Origin: Cytophagales bacterium
Lineage (GTDB): Bacteria; Bacteroidota; Bacteroidia; Cytophagales; Spirosomataceae
Length of the DNA: 64,000 bases
Direction of reading: 5' to 3'
Assembly (NCBI GenBank): GCA_013298215.1
Contig: JAAFKE010000007.1
Location: 51,888 to 115,887, forward strand
Positions within the stretch are counted from its first letter, which is position 1; every line of letters begins with the position of its first letter. Below, in pieces: positions 55,301 through 63,067 of this stretch. The notes beneath the pieces were generated by a model. It did no database searches and was not told the origin of the DNA. It saw only the letters and a list, made by a program, of their open reading frames with translations. A program made the position numbers and the translations under genes.

Positions 55301-57232
55301 TGGACGCAACGCGCGGGTGGGCAGTTGATAAAAAACCAAAACGCTGGCCTCAAACTAAACCCAGCCAACGCGCAGTGGGCCTATGATGAGCTTCAAATTT
55401 TGCTCAAAGCCACCGTGGCGGGAGCGCACGTGGGAGCCTTTGCGCAGGGCTACAAACTGAGCCAACTGGCACTCCAAAACCTGTTGGTGGTGGCAGCGGG
55501 CAATTGCAAAGCCGCACCTGGGGTGGTGGCGGTGGCTTTCGACCGCGCCACGATGCGGCCGTATTCGGTGTTCCAACAGAATTTATGCGGTAATCCACCC
55601 TTTGTAACCAATTTTTTGCCCGACGTAAACATCATCAACAATCAATTGATGGAAGCGTATTTTGCGAATGTAAAACCTGGCGATTTTATCGTACTGATGT
55701 CGAGCGGCGACATTGCCTATACCGACTGGAAACCCGCCACGCTGGCCGCCATCAGGTCGTTGGGGGTGAGCGACAACGCCCTTCGGGGACTAAAACCAGG
55801 CGCACCGTTTTTGTTTGCGGGCCAGAAAGGCCGCCGCGCCGCCGCCGTGGAGGTGATCGCGACGGCTTTTCCAGAAAGTTTGCAAACGGTGTCGCTCGAC
55901 GATTTTGCGCTCAAAAGCACCACTGGGCAGGGGAGCGTCACGACTGCGCTCATTGGCCCAGCCAGCGCGTGGGGCCAGGTGAGCCGCCGCGTGGCCAAAA
56001 CGAGCGGCCAAAACGAAACAATGAGCGTGGTGGGCGTGGCACTCGATGGCCGCGAGAGTTTGTTGTTCGACAACGTGAGTACCGCCAAAATAAACATCGA
56101 CCGGGTTTCTCCCAGCCAATTTCCGTACCTAAAATTACAACTAAAACTGAGCAATACCGACGTGAACACCAATGCTCCCGCCCAGTTGCGCAATTGGTTA
56201 GTAACCTACAAACCAGTGGCCGAGGGCGTGGCGTTTGCGAACCTCAAAGCGGGTTTTGAGCGCCAAGAAGGAGAACGTTTTACCGTTTTGGTGTCTTTTA
56301 AAAACATCTCCGAAGTTGCTTTTACTGACTCAATAGTGGTGCGCCAAACCCTGAGCGGGGCAAACAGTAGGACGATGACGACCCAAAGTAAAATAAAACC
56401 GCTCAAACCCAACGAACAAGCCGACCTGGCGGTGGAGGTACAAACGGTTGGCCGCGCTGGCGACAATCGGTTGGTGGTTAGTTTCAATCCGCGCCTACAA
56501 GCCGAGCAATACTACACCAACAACGCCGTAGATTTGCCCTTTACAGTCTTGCAAGACCGCGCCGCGCCCATTTTAGAAGTAACTTTCGACGGCCAACGGA
56601 TTGCTGACAACGACGTGGTAGCACCCGCACCCGTTGTTTTGGTGCGCCTCAAAGACGAAAATCGAATTTTGTTCAAAACCGACACAGCAGGCATAAACTT
56701 GTTTTTGCAACGACCTGGCGCGTCCAATTTTGCCCGCATTAGTCTCCGGAGTGCGGCCATTAAAATAACGCCCGCCAGTGCCACCGCCGACTATCTGGTG
56801 GCCTTTACCCCGGGTACTTTGCCCGAGGGCACTTACGCGCTGCGCGTGCAGGGGGCCGATGCGTCGGGCAATTTGACGGGTATTTACATTGTTCAGTTTA
56901 GGGTTAAAAATGCCGCCGAAGTGCTCGACTTCAAGGCGTACCCCAACCCGATGGATGTTTCGGCCAGGTTTGCTTACCAAGTTTCGGGTAGCGAAAAACC
57001 CGATGAGTGCAGGGTTGAGATTTACGAACTGGGGTCGGGCAAAGTGGTGAGAATACTAACCGCACCCACCCGCATTGGCACAACCGAAATACCGTGGGAC
57101 GGCACAAACGCTTTTGGGGCGGCTTTACCAAGCGGTGCTTTTGGGTATCGGCTGGTTTTGAGGCGCAACGGGCAAGCAGTACCAGCGGCGGCGGGAGTTG
57201 TTTTAAACGGTAAAATTTCCATTCAACGTTAG
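52307..57232 (+). CDS. Gingipain-type C25 peptidase, PorU2-like (type IX secretion)
   Basis: A 1641-residue exported protein, signal peptide MRPLLLILMLVGAFNCAWAQ. The caspase-like C25 domain spans about 395-760, with catalytic His635 in TLFGHSSLS and Cys669 in VYANGCVLG. After it come several Ig-like/CARDB-type beta domains (for example FEVLIDPDNKISESNKTNNV; LVVSFNPRLQAEQYYTNNA). The C-terminal part contains FKAYPNPMDVSARFAY and WDGTNAFGAALPSGAFGYRL, a FlgD-like Ig/outer-surface module. PorU is the sortase of type IX secretion; the longer PorU2-like proteins are common in Cytophagales but little studied. Placed after a polysaccharide region, it may process surface proteins. Confidence 0.85.
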   Translation: MRPLLLILMLVGAFNCAWAQTPTYGNEWINYNQTYFRIPVAQKGLYRLSADELQRAGVPLANVDATAIQLFFRGKEQAVFVQGEADKRIDGQDFIEFLGQANDGVQDSLLYIPTTAQPHNFFNLYTDTTAYFLTWRLDGQLGKRMGSYDERNTANLAPEAFHVEELLLLNFKNQVLKYSEGLIYPIGASAGPQFAHGDFGEGWTGEDIAENKVVVQDLPLENAVLQGPKPRLEILLAGRYHRPRRIEIRAGARFLDTVNFDNYYTNKYVRELEFSDLGADKLSVSTVSRSRNGQVDFYAVSYHRLNYAQRIDARGKTFKQFNLVPKVGGRSYVEITNAPAEARLYDVTDPANAVRVGAIVENGTLKAVVTNSTNGRNLILTVGFDRVVGLQRMAFRNIDPTKANFLIVSHKALMKPVGGLNDPVRAYAEYRASAAGGKYDTLTVDMDFLMNQFNYGEFSALAVRRFTQFMVDKGSPKFMFIIGRTQQVHFTRFAKDRYLRDMVPTFGWPGSDNMFSAGLKGSPPFVPAVPVGRLWTDSPQTVLDYLNKVKEHESASPTQSMPLWRKNILHLSGGISPFELRLFKNYLDDFRRVAKNKFLGANVTTITKNTDDPVELIGLADQINKGAGIVTLFGHSSLSVTDIDIGFATNDVLGYRNKGRYPLVYANGCVLGNFTFGAKTYPIDWVGAPDRGAILFLAHANLAYSYSLKSYGDVFYQTLLADSTYLNKPFGLAHREMIRKFLRNDKDPIAVSDAQQMALQGDPAIVLFPLEKPDFQIENGGLSLTTKTGTAATALADSVVLRAVVANAGVFKGGNLSVLVRRSLPNGNVVVYSFERPAVAFRDTLILTLKNDRNQTGLNRFEVLIDPDNKISESNKTNNVATLGVVIQGVGATPLLPNEFGIVGSLTNNAPTANLVAQAVENGARSYLFEIDSVSTYSSAFKKTQTLTADLLPSWTPALADRDSTTYFWRIRYADRPAGDDNIWVESSFTHIRNAPEGWTQRAGGQLIKNQNAGLKLNPANAQWAYDELQILLKATVAGAHVGAFAQGYKLSQLALQNLLVVAAGNCKAAPGVVAVAFDRATMRPYSVFQQNLCGNPPFVTNFLPDVNIINNQLMEAYFANVKPGDFIVLMSSGDIAYTDWKPATLAAIRSLGVSDNALRGLKPGAPFLFAGQKGRRAAAVEVIATAFPESLQTVSLDDFALKSTTGQGSVTTALIGPASAWGQVSRRVAKTSGQNETMSVVGVALDGRESLLFDNVSTAKINIDRVSPSQFPYLKLQLKLSNTDVNTNAPAQLRNWLVTYKPVAEGVAFANLKAGFERQEGERFTVLVSFKNISEVAFTDSIVVRQTLSGANSRTMTTQSKIKPLKPNEQADLAVEVQTVGRAGDNRLVVSFNPRLQAEQYYTNNAVDLPFTVLQDRAAPILEVTFDGQRIADNDVVAPAPVVLVRLKDENRILFKTDTAGINLFLQRPGASNFARISLRSAAIKITPASATADYLVAFTPGTLPEGTYALRVQGADASGNLTGIYIVQFRVKNAAEVLDFKAYPNPMDVSARFAYQVSGSEKPDECRVEIYELGSGKVVRILTAPTRIGTTEIPWDGTNAFGAALPSGAFGYRLVLRRNGQAVPAAAGVVLNGKISIQR

Positions 57233-57252
57233 CCCAAAACTTTATTTAAGTT

Positions 57253-57345
57253 GATGTAATTGAATAATCGACATTTTGAAACTATCTTATTATCAGATAT
57301 TTATTCGATAATTCAATCATTCAGAATTCAACATTATTATTTACA
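57253..57345. repeat. AT-rich leader element, copy 2
   Basis: Begins GATGTAATTGAATAATCGAC and ends TTATTCGATAATTCAATCAT plus AATTCAACATTATTATTTAC, matching 31394-31487 in order and position before a gene. ATTGAATAATCGA and TCGATAATTCAAT form a 13-bp inverted repeat with one mismatch. It occupies nearly the whole gap before the GAF gene. Confidence 0.55.
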
Positions 57346-57347
57346 CA

Positions 57348-57845
57348 ATGGCCGAAGAACTCTTGTTGCCCACATCTGAAAATAAAAGTGAAACATACGC
57401 GGCACTGCTGCCCCAAATTGCCGCGTTGGTGGGTTCAGAAACCGACCTGATCGCAAACCTTGCCAACATAACTGCGGCACTCAAAACAGCTTTTGGCTTT
57501 TTTTGGGTGGGTTTCTACATTGTCAAACAAAATGAGTTGGTGCTTGGGCCTTTTCAGGGGCCGATAGCCTGCACCCGCATTGGCTTTGGGCGGGGCGTTT
57601 GTGGCCGATGCCACGCCACCCGCCAGACCGTCATTGTGCCAGACGTAGACGCGTTTGAGGGGCACATTGCGTGTAGTTCGGCATCAAAATCGGAAATTGT
57701 ATTGCCCGTCTTCGACCGCGCTGGCAACGTGGCAATGGTCTTAGACGTGGACAGCGACCAACTAAACGATTTTGATGCCGATGATGCCGACGGACTGGCG
57801 GCCATTCTGAAACTGATCGACTTACACGAAGAAATCGGGCATTAG
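57348..57845 (+). CDS. Free-methionine-(R)-sulfoxide reductase-like GAF protein
   Basis: A 165-residue single GAF domain of the fRMsr family, which reduces free methionine-(R)-sulfoxide. Motifs: FGFFWVGFYI near 48, GPIACTRIGFGRGVCGRC near 74, PDVDAFEGHIACSSASKSEIVLPV near 98 and MVLDVDSD near 126. The three cysteines that relatives use for catalysis appear in ACTRI, GVCG and HIACSS. An additional Cys occurs in GVCGRC, where most relatives have GTA. Its last 24 bases overlap the end of the convergent SDR gene. Its leader is almost wholly an AT-rich repeat element. Confidence 0.9.
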   Translation: MAEELLLPTSENKSETYAALLPQIAALVGSETDLIANLANITAALKTAFGFFWVGFYIVKQNELVLGPFQGPIACTRIGFGRGVCGRCHATRQTVIVPDVDAFEGHIACSSASKSEIVLPVFDRAGNVAMVLDVDSDQLNDFDADDADGLAAILKLIDLHEEIGH

Positions 57846-58649
57846 GTCAGAGTCGGGAATGTCCATGTATTTGTACTGCGCAAAGTCAGTCACGCCATCA
57901 GCGCGTAGTACTTCGTCGTCGATAAAGAAATTCCCCGTGCACTCGCGGCTATTTTTGTTGAAAATAGCGTAGGCAGCATCGGCCATGATCTCGGGTGTGC
58001 GGCAGCGGCGCATAGATTCGTCGCCGCCCAGCAGGTTGCTCACTGCCGCCGTGGCAATGGCCGTGCGCGGCCAAAGCGCGTTGAAAGCAATACCCTGTTT
58101 TTTGAACTCTCCGGCCATGCCCAACACGCACATACTCATGCCAAACTTGGCCATGGTATAGGCCACGTGCGGTGCAAACCAGCGCGTTTCCATGTTGAGC
58201 GGCGGCGACAAATTGAGCACGTGCGGATTGGCGGCTTTGAGCAGGTGCGGAATGCACGCCTTGGAGGTTAGAAAAGTGCCGCGCGTGTTGATCTGGTGCA
58301 TAAGGTCGTAGCGTTTCATGTCGGTGGCCAGCGTGGGCGTGAGGTTGATGGCACTGGCGTTATTGACCAAAATATCAATGCCCCCGAAGGTATCAACGGC
58401 CTTTTGCACGGCTTCATAAACCTGCTCCTCGTTCCGAACATCGACCAGCAGCGCCAAACCTTGGCCGCCAGCGGCGGTCATCTCGTCGGCGGCTGAGTAG
58501 ATAGTACCAGGTAGTTTGGCGTGTGGTTCGGTGGTTTTAGCGGCCACCACCACATTTGCGCCCTCGCGCGCCAACCGCAGACCAATGGCTTTGCCAATTC
58601 CGCGGCTTGCGCCCGTAATAAAAACAGTCTTTCCTGCAAACTTTGACAT
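57822..58649 (-). CDS. SDR family oxidoreductase (HSDL2-like)
   Basis: A 275-residue short-chain dehydrogenase. Cofactor motif TGASRGIGKAIGLRLA at 12-27, structural NNAS near 96 and catalytic Ser in LNLSPPL plus Tyr-x-x-x-Lys in AYTMAKFG near 164. The AAKTTEPHAKLPGTI loop and NFFIDDEVL C-terminal segment resemble the hydroxysteroid dehydrogenase-like 2 group without the SCP2 tail. Substrate unknown; relatives are tied to lipid metabolism. It lies divergent from an acyl-CoA dehydrogenase gene, which fits fatty-acid oxidation. Its 3' end overlaps the GAF gene by 24 bases. Confidence 0.9.
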   Translation of the reverse strand: MSKFAGKTVFITGASRGIGKAIGLRLAREGANVVVAAKTTEPHAKLPGTIYSAADEMTAAGGQGLALLVDVRNEEQVYEAVQKAVDTFGGIDILVNNASAINLTPTLATDMKRYDLMHQINTRGTFLTSKACIPHLLKAANPHVLNLSPPLNMETRWFAPHVAYTMAKFGMSMCVLGMAGEFKKQGIAFNALWPRTAIATAAVSNLLGGDESMRRCRTPEIMADAAYAIFNKNSRECTGNFFIDDEVLRADGVTDFAQYKYMDIPDSDLMPDFFV

Positions 58650-58710
58650 TAATTTTGAGTTTAGTAGTGTAGTATTGTTAGTGAACAGGCAAAGTAAAAT
58701 ATTATTCTGC

Positions 58711-58741
58711 TTGCATACTATTTTTGAAAAAACTATTTTTG
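58711..58741 (+). promoter_or_regulatory. Probable promoter of the acyl-CoA dehydrogenase gene
   Basis: TTGC (58711-58714), a 19-base spacer and TATTTTTG (58734-58741) approximate the -33/-7 pair of Bacteroidetes. A second TATTTTTG at 58719-58726 is an alternative. The ATG at 58793 is 52 bases downstream. Confidence 0.5.
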
Positions 58742-58792
58742 AACCGTTGTTTATACGTTACTAAAAAAACGCAATCCAAAACCAATTATTCG

Positions 58793-59962
58793 ATGAACTT
58801 AGCTGTTGAAACAATAGGCTTGAACTTCAATTTGACCGAAGAACACCTGGCCGTAAAAGAAGCCGCCCGTGATTTTGCCCAAAACGAACTGCTTCCAAAT
58901 GTAATTGAGCGCGACAATGCGCAGAAATTTGACCCCAAGTTGCTCAAGCGCATGGGCGAGTTGGGTTTTATGGGCATGATGGTGGGTGAGGAGTATGGTG
59001 GTGGCGGCATGGATACGATCTCGTATGTGCTGGCGATGGAAGAAATCTCCAAAGTAGATGCCTCGGCTTCGGTCATTGTGTCAGTCAATAACTCGTTGGT
59101 TTGTTACGGCCTCGAAAACTACGGCAACGAGGATCAAAAGCAGCGCTACCTCCGCCAACTGGCCACGGGCGAAATGATTGGTGCGTTTTGTTTGTCAGAA
59201 CCCGAGGCAGGCTCCGACGCAACGTCGCAGCAAACAACCGCCGAAGACATGGGCGACTATTACTTGCTAAATGGTACAAAAAACTGGATCACCAACGGAG
59301 GCATTTCGTCGGTGTGCATGGTGATAGCCCAAACCCACCCTGACCTCAAACACAAGGGTATCAATTGCCTAATCGTAGAAAAAGGTACGGACGGCTTTGT
59401 GGTGGGTAAAAAAGAAGACAAGATGGGCATTAGAGCGTCGGACACGCACTCGCTGATGTTCTCGGACGTGAAAGTACCAAAAGAAAACCGCATCGGCGTG
59501 GACGGCTTCGGCTTCAAGTTTGCCATGAGCACCCTCAACGGCGGGCGCATCGGCATTGCCGCTCAGGCGTTGGGAGTGGCGGCGGGAGCTTTCGAGTTGT
59601 CGCTCAAATACGCGCAAGTTCGCAAAGCATTTGGCAAAACCATTTTTGAACACCAGGCTATTCAGTTCAAACTGGCCGAGATGGCCACCAAAATTGAGGC
59701 CGCCCGCTTGCTGGTTTACAAAGCTGCTCGCCTCAAAGACGAAAACAAAGACTACGTAGAAGCCGCCGCCATGGCCAAACTCTTTGCCTCAGACGTGGCC
59801 ATGTGGGCCACCACCGAGGCGGTTCAGATTCACGGTGGCTACGGTTTTGTGAAAGAATACCACGTAGAGCGCCTGATGCGCGACGCAAAAATAACCCAGA
59901 TTTACGAGGGAACGTCGGAGATTCAGAAGCTGGTCATCGCCCGAGAGTTGCTGAAATATTAA
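58793..59962 (+). CDS. Acyl-CoA dehydrogenase
   Basis: First oxidative step of beta-oxidation or of branched amino-acid catabolism, FAD-linked. The 389-residue enzyme from ATG 58793 shows AFCLSEPEAGSDATSQ near 136, GTKNWITNGG near 166, the C-terminal FGKTIFEHQAIQFKLAEMA near 283 and the catalytic Glu in ITQIYEGTSEIQ near 376. The longer frame from 58724 includes the promoter boxes and is rejected. Length and motifs point to the short/medium-chain group. Divergent from the SDR gene; followed by a MITE-like inverted repeat. Chain specificity cannot be read by eye. Confidence 0.95.
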   Translation: MNLAVETIGLNFNLTEEHLAVKEAARDFAQNELLPNVIERDNAQKFDPKLLKRMGELGFMGMMVGEEYGGGGMDTISYVLAMEEISKVDASASVIVSVNNSLVCYGLENYGNEDQKQRYLRQLATGEMIGAFCLSEPEAGSDATSQQTTAEDMGDYYLLNGTKNWITNGGISSVCMVIAQTHPDLKHKGINCLIVEKGTDGFVVGKKEDKMGIRASDTHSLMFSDVKVPKENRIGVDGFGFKFAMSTLNGGRIGIAAQALGVAAGAFELSLKYAQVRKAFGKTIFEHQAIQFKLAEMATKIEAARLLVYKAARLKDENKDYVEAAAMAKLFASDVAMWATTEAVQIHGGYGFVKEYHVERLMRDAKITQIYEGTSEIQKLVIARELLKY

Positions 59963-59980
59963 TGTAGGTGCTTGCTCCGT

Positions 59981-60078
59981 AACCTCACCCCCAGCCCCTC
60001 TCCTGCTGAGAGGGGGGCAATTTGCGCCTGCTTGCTTAATTACTCCCCTCTCCCAAGGAGAGGGCTGGGGGTGAGGTT
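59981..60078. repeat. 98-bp GC-rich inverted repeat (MITE-like) between convergent genes
   Basis: Outer arms AACCTCACCCCCAGCC and following (59981-60003) and the matching right arm (60057-60078) are reverse complements with one bulge. Each arm also contains an inner small hairpin (CCCCTCTCC with GAGAGGGG, and CCCCTCTCC with GGAGAGGG). It ends inside the stop codon of the amidohydrolase gene. Could terminate both transcripts; related in style to the repeat at 20373. Confidence 0.8.
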
Positions 60079-61723
60079 AATTTTCTTTCCCGTCCGAAAT
60101 CTTGGCGGGCTTTGCTTCCATGCCAGGTTGGCGAATCTCGAAGTTCTCCTTCTTTTTGGCATCCGCTACTATCTTGCGCACGTCGGCCAGGAGTTGCTTG
60201 GCATCGTAAACTACGCCGTCTTTGACTGTGTATTTTACGCCACCCACCCGCACAACTTCATTTTTGTCGTTGAGCCTGATGGCCCCCGTGCCGTAGAGAG
60301 TCTTTAGGTTTGCCAGCGGGTTTTGGTCGAGAATCACAAAATCGGCCAGTTTGCCCACCTCCACCGACCCAATTTCCTTGTCCAAACCCAGTGCTTCGGC
60401 GCCCTTTATGGTGGCCGCCCTAATTACTTCGAGCGGGTGAAACCCCGCTTCGCGGAGCAATTCTAACTCGCGGATGTACGCAAAACCGTAGAGCTGGTAA
60501 ATAAATCCCGAGTCGGACCCCGCCGTCACGCGCCCACCTCGGTTTTTATACTCGTTTATAAACTGCATCCAAAGTTGGTAATTACGTTTCCAGGCCACCT
60601 CCTGTTCGGTTCCCCAATTGTGCCAATACGAGCCGTGCGACACGCGGCTGGGCCCGTAGAACCGCCACAGCGCGGGCAGCGTGTAGTCGTCGTGCCACTC
60701 GGCGCGGCGCGCCAACATGAGCTCGCGGTTGGCCTCGTAAATATTAAAGGTAGGGTCGAGCGTAAAGTCCAACTTTATTAGTTCATCCAGCACCTTGTTC
60801 CATTTTTCGGTGCCTGGCTTGGCGGCTTGCTGCCACAGATTGCCAGCTTCTTCAAATCGGTTTTGCTCGTTGTTGTAGTTGTAATCGGCGGGGTAATCTT
60901 GCACGGTTTTGTTCTCAAAAAGAGCTTCTGGTAGGCCGTACCAGTGTTCCATGGAGGTTAGTCCAGCTTGGGCGGTAGCCAAGACGTTCATTCTGGCCAC
61001 CTCCAACTGGGCGTGGTGGCAGGCCGACCGGAGGCCGAGTTTTTTGTTTTCGTCGAGAGCGGCCCTAAAAATGCTGGGTTCGGCCCCAAAAAACTTGATA
61101 CCGTCGGCCCCCTTTTGGGCGTTTGCCCGCACCCAGGCGCGGGCTTGGTCGGGCGTGGTAATGGGTTCTTTTGCGTCCTGCCCAAAAACGGTGTACGCCA
61201 AAATTCGCGGTGCGGTTATTTCATTTTTGAGACTTTTCTCGCGGTGTTCCAGCACCCAATCCAGTCCGTTGCCGCAAGCTGGGTCGCGGATGGTGGTAAT
61301 ACCGTGGGCAAGCCAAAGTTTAAAAACATACTCCGCCGATGTGCCCTGCGTTTGCCCGCCAATGTGGCCGTGCATATCAACAAAACCTGGCAGTAGATAC
61401 ATTCCGTTGCAGTCCAGTTCTTTGTCGCCAGCGTTGGCCTTGGGTCGGTTTTTCGGGTCAATCGGTACGCCTGGATACCCCACCTGTTTAATTTGGGCAA
61501 TTCTGTTTTTCTCCACCACCACATCAATTGGGCCCACTGGCGGCGCGCCCGTACTGTTAATGAGCGTTATGCCCCTAATAATAAGACGGTTGGCGTACTC
61601 TCCCTCGGCTCGGAGTGGTGCTTTTTCGATTTGGGCAAAACCCGAAAACGCCATCGCCAAACAAGTAAACTGCGCCAAAATTCCCGTTTTGGAGATCGGA
61701 AAAGAGAATCTATTTTTTTTCAT
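60077..61723 (-). CDS. Secreted amidohydrolase family protein
   Basis: A 548-residue metal-dependent amidohydrolase. The N-terminus is a signal peptide (ILAQFTCLAMAFSGFAQ). The metal-site motifs are GFVDMHGHIGG near 113 (HxH), a Lys in GIKFFGAE near 200, SACHHAQLE near 222, TSMEHWYG near 251 and the Asp in VTAGSDSGF near 420. The C-terminal strand region IGSVEVGKLADFVILDQNPL is typical of imidazolonepropionase/prolidase-type members. Length normal. Probably hydrolyses a cyclic amide or dipeptide in the periplasm; exact substrate unknown. Its stop lies in the edge of the inverted repeat at 59981-60078. Confidence 0.88.
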   Translation of the reverse strand: MKKNRFSFPISKTGILAQFTCLAMAFSGFAQIEKAPLRAEGEYANRLIIRGITLINSTGAPPVGPIDVVVEKNRIAQIKQVGYPGVPIDPKNRPKANAGDKELDCNGMYLLPGFVDMHGHIGGQTQGTSAEYVFKLWLAHGITTIRDPACGNGLDWVLEHREKSLKNEITAPRILAYTVFGQDAKEPITTPDQARAWVRANAQKGADGIKFFGAEPSIFRAALDENKKLGLRSACHHAQLEVARMNVLATAQAGLTSMEHWYGLPEALFENKTVQDYPADYNYNNEQNRFEEAGNLWQQAAKPGTEKWNKVLDELIKLDFTLDPTFNIYEANRELMLARRAEWHDDYTLPALWRFYGPSRVSHGSYWHNWGTEQEVAWKRNYQLWMQFINEYKNRGGRVTAGSDSGFIYQLYGFAYIRELELLREAGFHPLEVIRAATIKGAEALGLDKEIGSVEVGKLADFVILDQNPLANLKTLYGTGAIRLNDKNEVVRVGGVKYTVKDGVVYDAKQLLADVRKIVADAKKKENFEIRQPGMEAKPAKISDGKEN

Positions 61724-61918
61724 GAGTAAAAATGTAGGGATGTATGTTTGACGAAAACGGAGTGGAAAGCCCCGTGCAATTTGATGAAAATAAACAATTT
61801 GGAAATTAAGTGAAGCGGAACTTAAAATACAAATATTTAGTGGAATTCTAAACGTTAAGGTTAGTATTTCTGCCCTTTTTTCGCCACGTCCTTGTTGTAC
61901 GACGTTTTTTATCCAATA

Positions 61919-61949
61919 TTTGTTGTTTAGAAAATAATTTATATATTTG
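61919..61949 (+). promoter_or_regulatory. Consensus Bacteroidetes promoter of the methyltransferase gene
   Basis: TTTG (61919-61922), exactly 19 bases, then TATATTTG (61942-61949) matches TTTG-N19-TAnnTTTG in full. The ATG at 61967 is 17 bases beyond the -7 box, so the leader is only about ten bases. Confidence 0.8.
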
Positions 61950-61966
61950 CATACTATAATTAGCTA

Positions 61967-63067
61967 ATGTTGCACAAACAGTCACGTCAAATTCAGTTTA
62001 ATGCTATTAAAAATTGTCTTAACAATGAGGACATTTTTTCAATAGAAAAGTCTGTTGCCGTTTTTGGTGATTCTTTAGATAAAATAAAACTACTGCCAAG
62101 TTCTTCCATCTCGTTGATTTTAACAGACCCACCATATCACAGTACTAAAAAAGATAATATTGCTAACGATAAAGCATTTGGTACTGATGAAGACTTCATT
62201 TATTGGATGAAAGAATATTTTGTTGAATGGAAGAGGATATTAAAACCTAATGGCTCAATTTTTATGTTTTGTTCCTCTGCAATGTCTGCAAAATTAGAAG
62301 TTGCAATGTCCGAAAACTTTAATATCCTTTCTCATATTGTGTGGTCAAAGCCAAATGACCCTGGTTTTGATGGTTGGAAGGGAAAAATAAAAAAAGAATC
62401 ATTAAGACAATGGTACCCACATTCTGAAAGAATTTTATTTGCTGAACCTGCAACAAATGGCAATTTTAAAAGGTCTTGGTTCGGCAATTTTTTAAGAGAA
62501 GTGAGAACAAAAGCTAAAATCTCTGGACATCAATTGACTGAATTAACTGGTTCGTATGGTAAAGTTAACCACGGTGGAGCAGTTTCAAATTGGGAAACTG
62601 GTAGAAATATTCCAAGTCGTGAACAGTATGAAAAAATTTGTGATGTTTTGATTAATACTGGTAAAATCTTAAAAATGCCTGATTATGAAGATGTTATCCG
62701 TAAATTTGAAGTTAGTTCTGATATACAATTTACAGATGTTTGGGATTTTAATTCTGTTAGACCTTACAATGGTAAACATCCTGCTGAAAAACCATTAGAA
62801 ATGTTAGAACATTGTATAAATGCTACCACATTTGAAGATGACATTGTATTAGATTGTTTTGGTGGTTCGGGTAGTACATCAATTGCATCATTGAACTTAA
62901 ATAGGTATTCAATTAGTATTGAATTAGAAAAAGAATGGTTTGAAGTTATCAAGATGAGATTAGAGAATTATGAGCAAGTTCCTATTAAAATTAATGGCTC
63001 AAAATCATCATTAATGAAGGCTACTAAACAATCTAATATGAAGCAACAAGTTTCACTATTTGGCTAA
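61967..63067 (+). CDS. Type II DNA methyltransferase with internal helix-turn-helix
   Basis: A 366-residue N6-adenine or N4-cytosine methyltransferase. Catalytic DPPY at residues 54-57 comes first and the SAM-binding DCFGGSGST near 285 later, the beta-class order. Between them, about residues 170-222, lies a segment like an XRE helix-turn-helix (FLREVRTKAKISGHQLTELTGSYGKV, then VSNWETGRNIPSREQYEKI). It probably serves as or within the target-recognition region. Strongly AT-rich (19 of 60 bases G+C at 62041-62100), unlike most of the window. It meets the restriction gene tail to tail with a four-base overlap. Confidence 0.9.
   Translation: MLHKQSRQIQFNAIKNCLNNEDIFSIEKSVAVFGDSLDKIKLLPSSSISLILTDPPYHSTKKDNIANDKAFGTDEDFIYWMKEYFVEWKRILKPNGSIFMFCSSAMSAKLEVAMSENFNILSHIVWSKPNDPGFDGWKGKIKKESLRQWYPHSERILFAEPATNGNFKRSWFGNFLREVRTKAKISGHQLTELTGSYGKVNHGGAVSNWETGRNIPSREQYEKICDVLINTGKILKMPDYEDVIRKFEVSSDIQFTDVWDFNSVRPYNGKHPAEKPLEMLEHCINATTFEDDIVLDCFGGSGSTSIASLNLNRYSISIELEKEWFEVIKMRLENYEQVPIKINGSKSSLMKATKQSNMKQQVSLFG

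Noticed and set aside
51748..57232. Complete lasso-peptide cluster near the B2-like gene
   Set aside because: No asparagine synthetase-like cyclase, RRE protein or precursor was found on either side.
62480..62640. Separate XRE regulator gene inside the methyltransferase
   Set aside because: The HTH-like segment is in frame with DPPY and the FxGxG motif and has no own start or stop; it is an internal domain.
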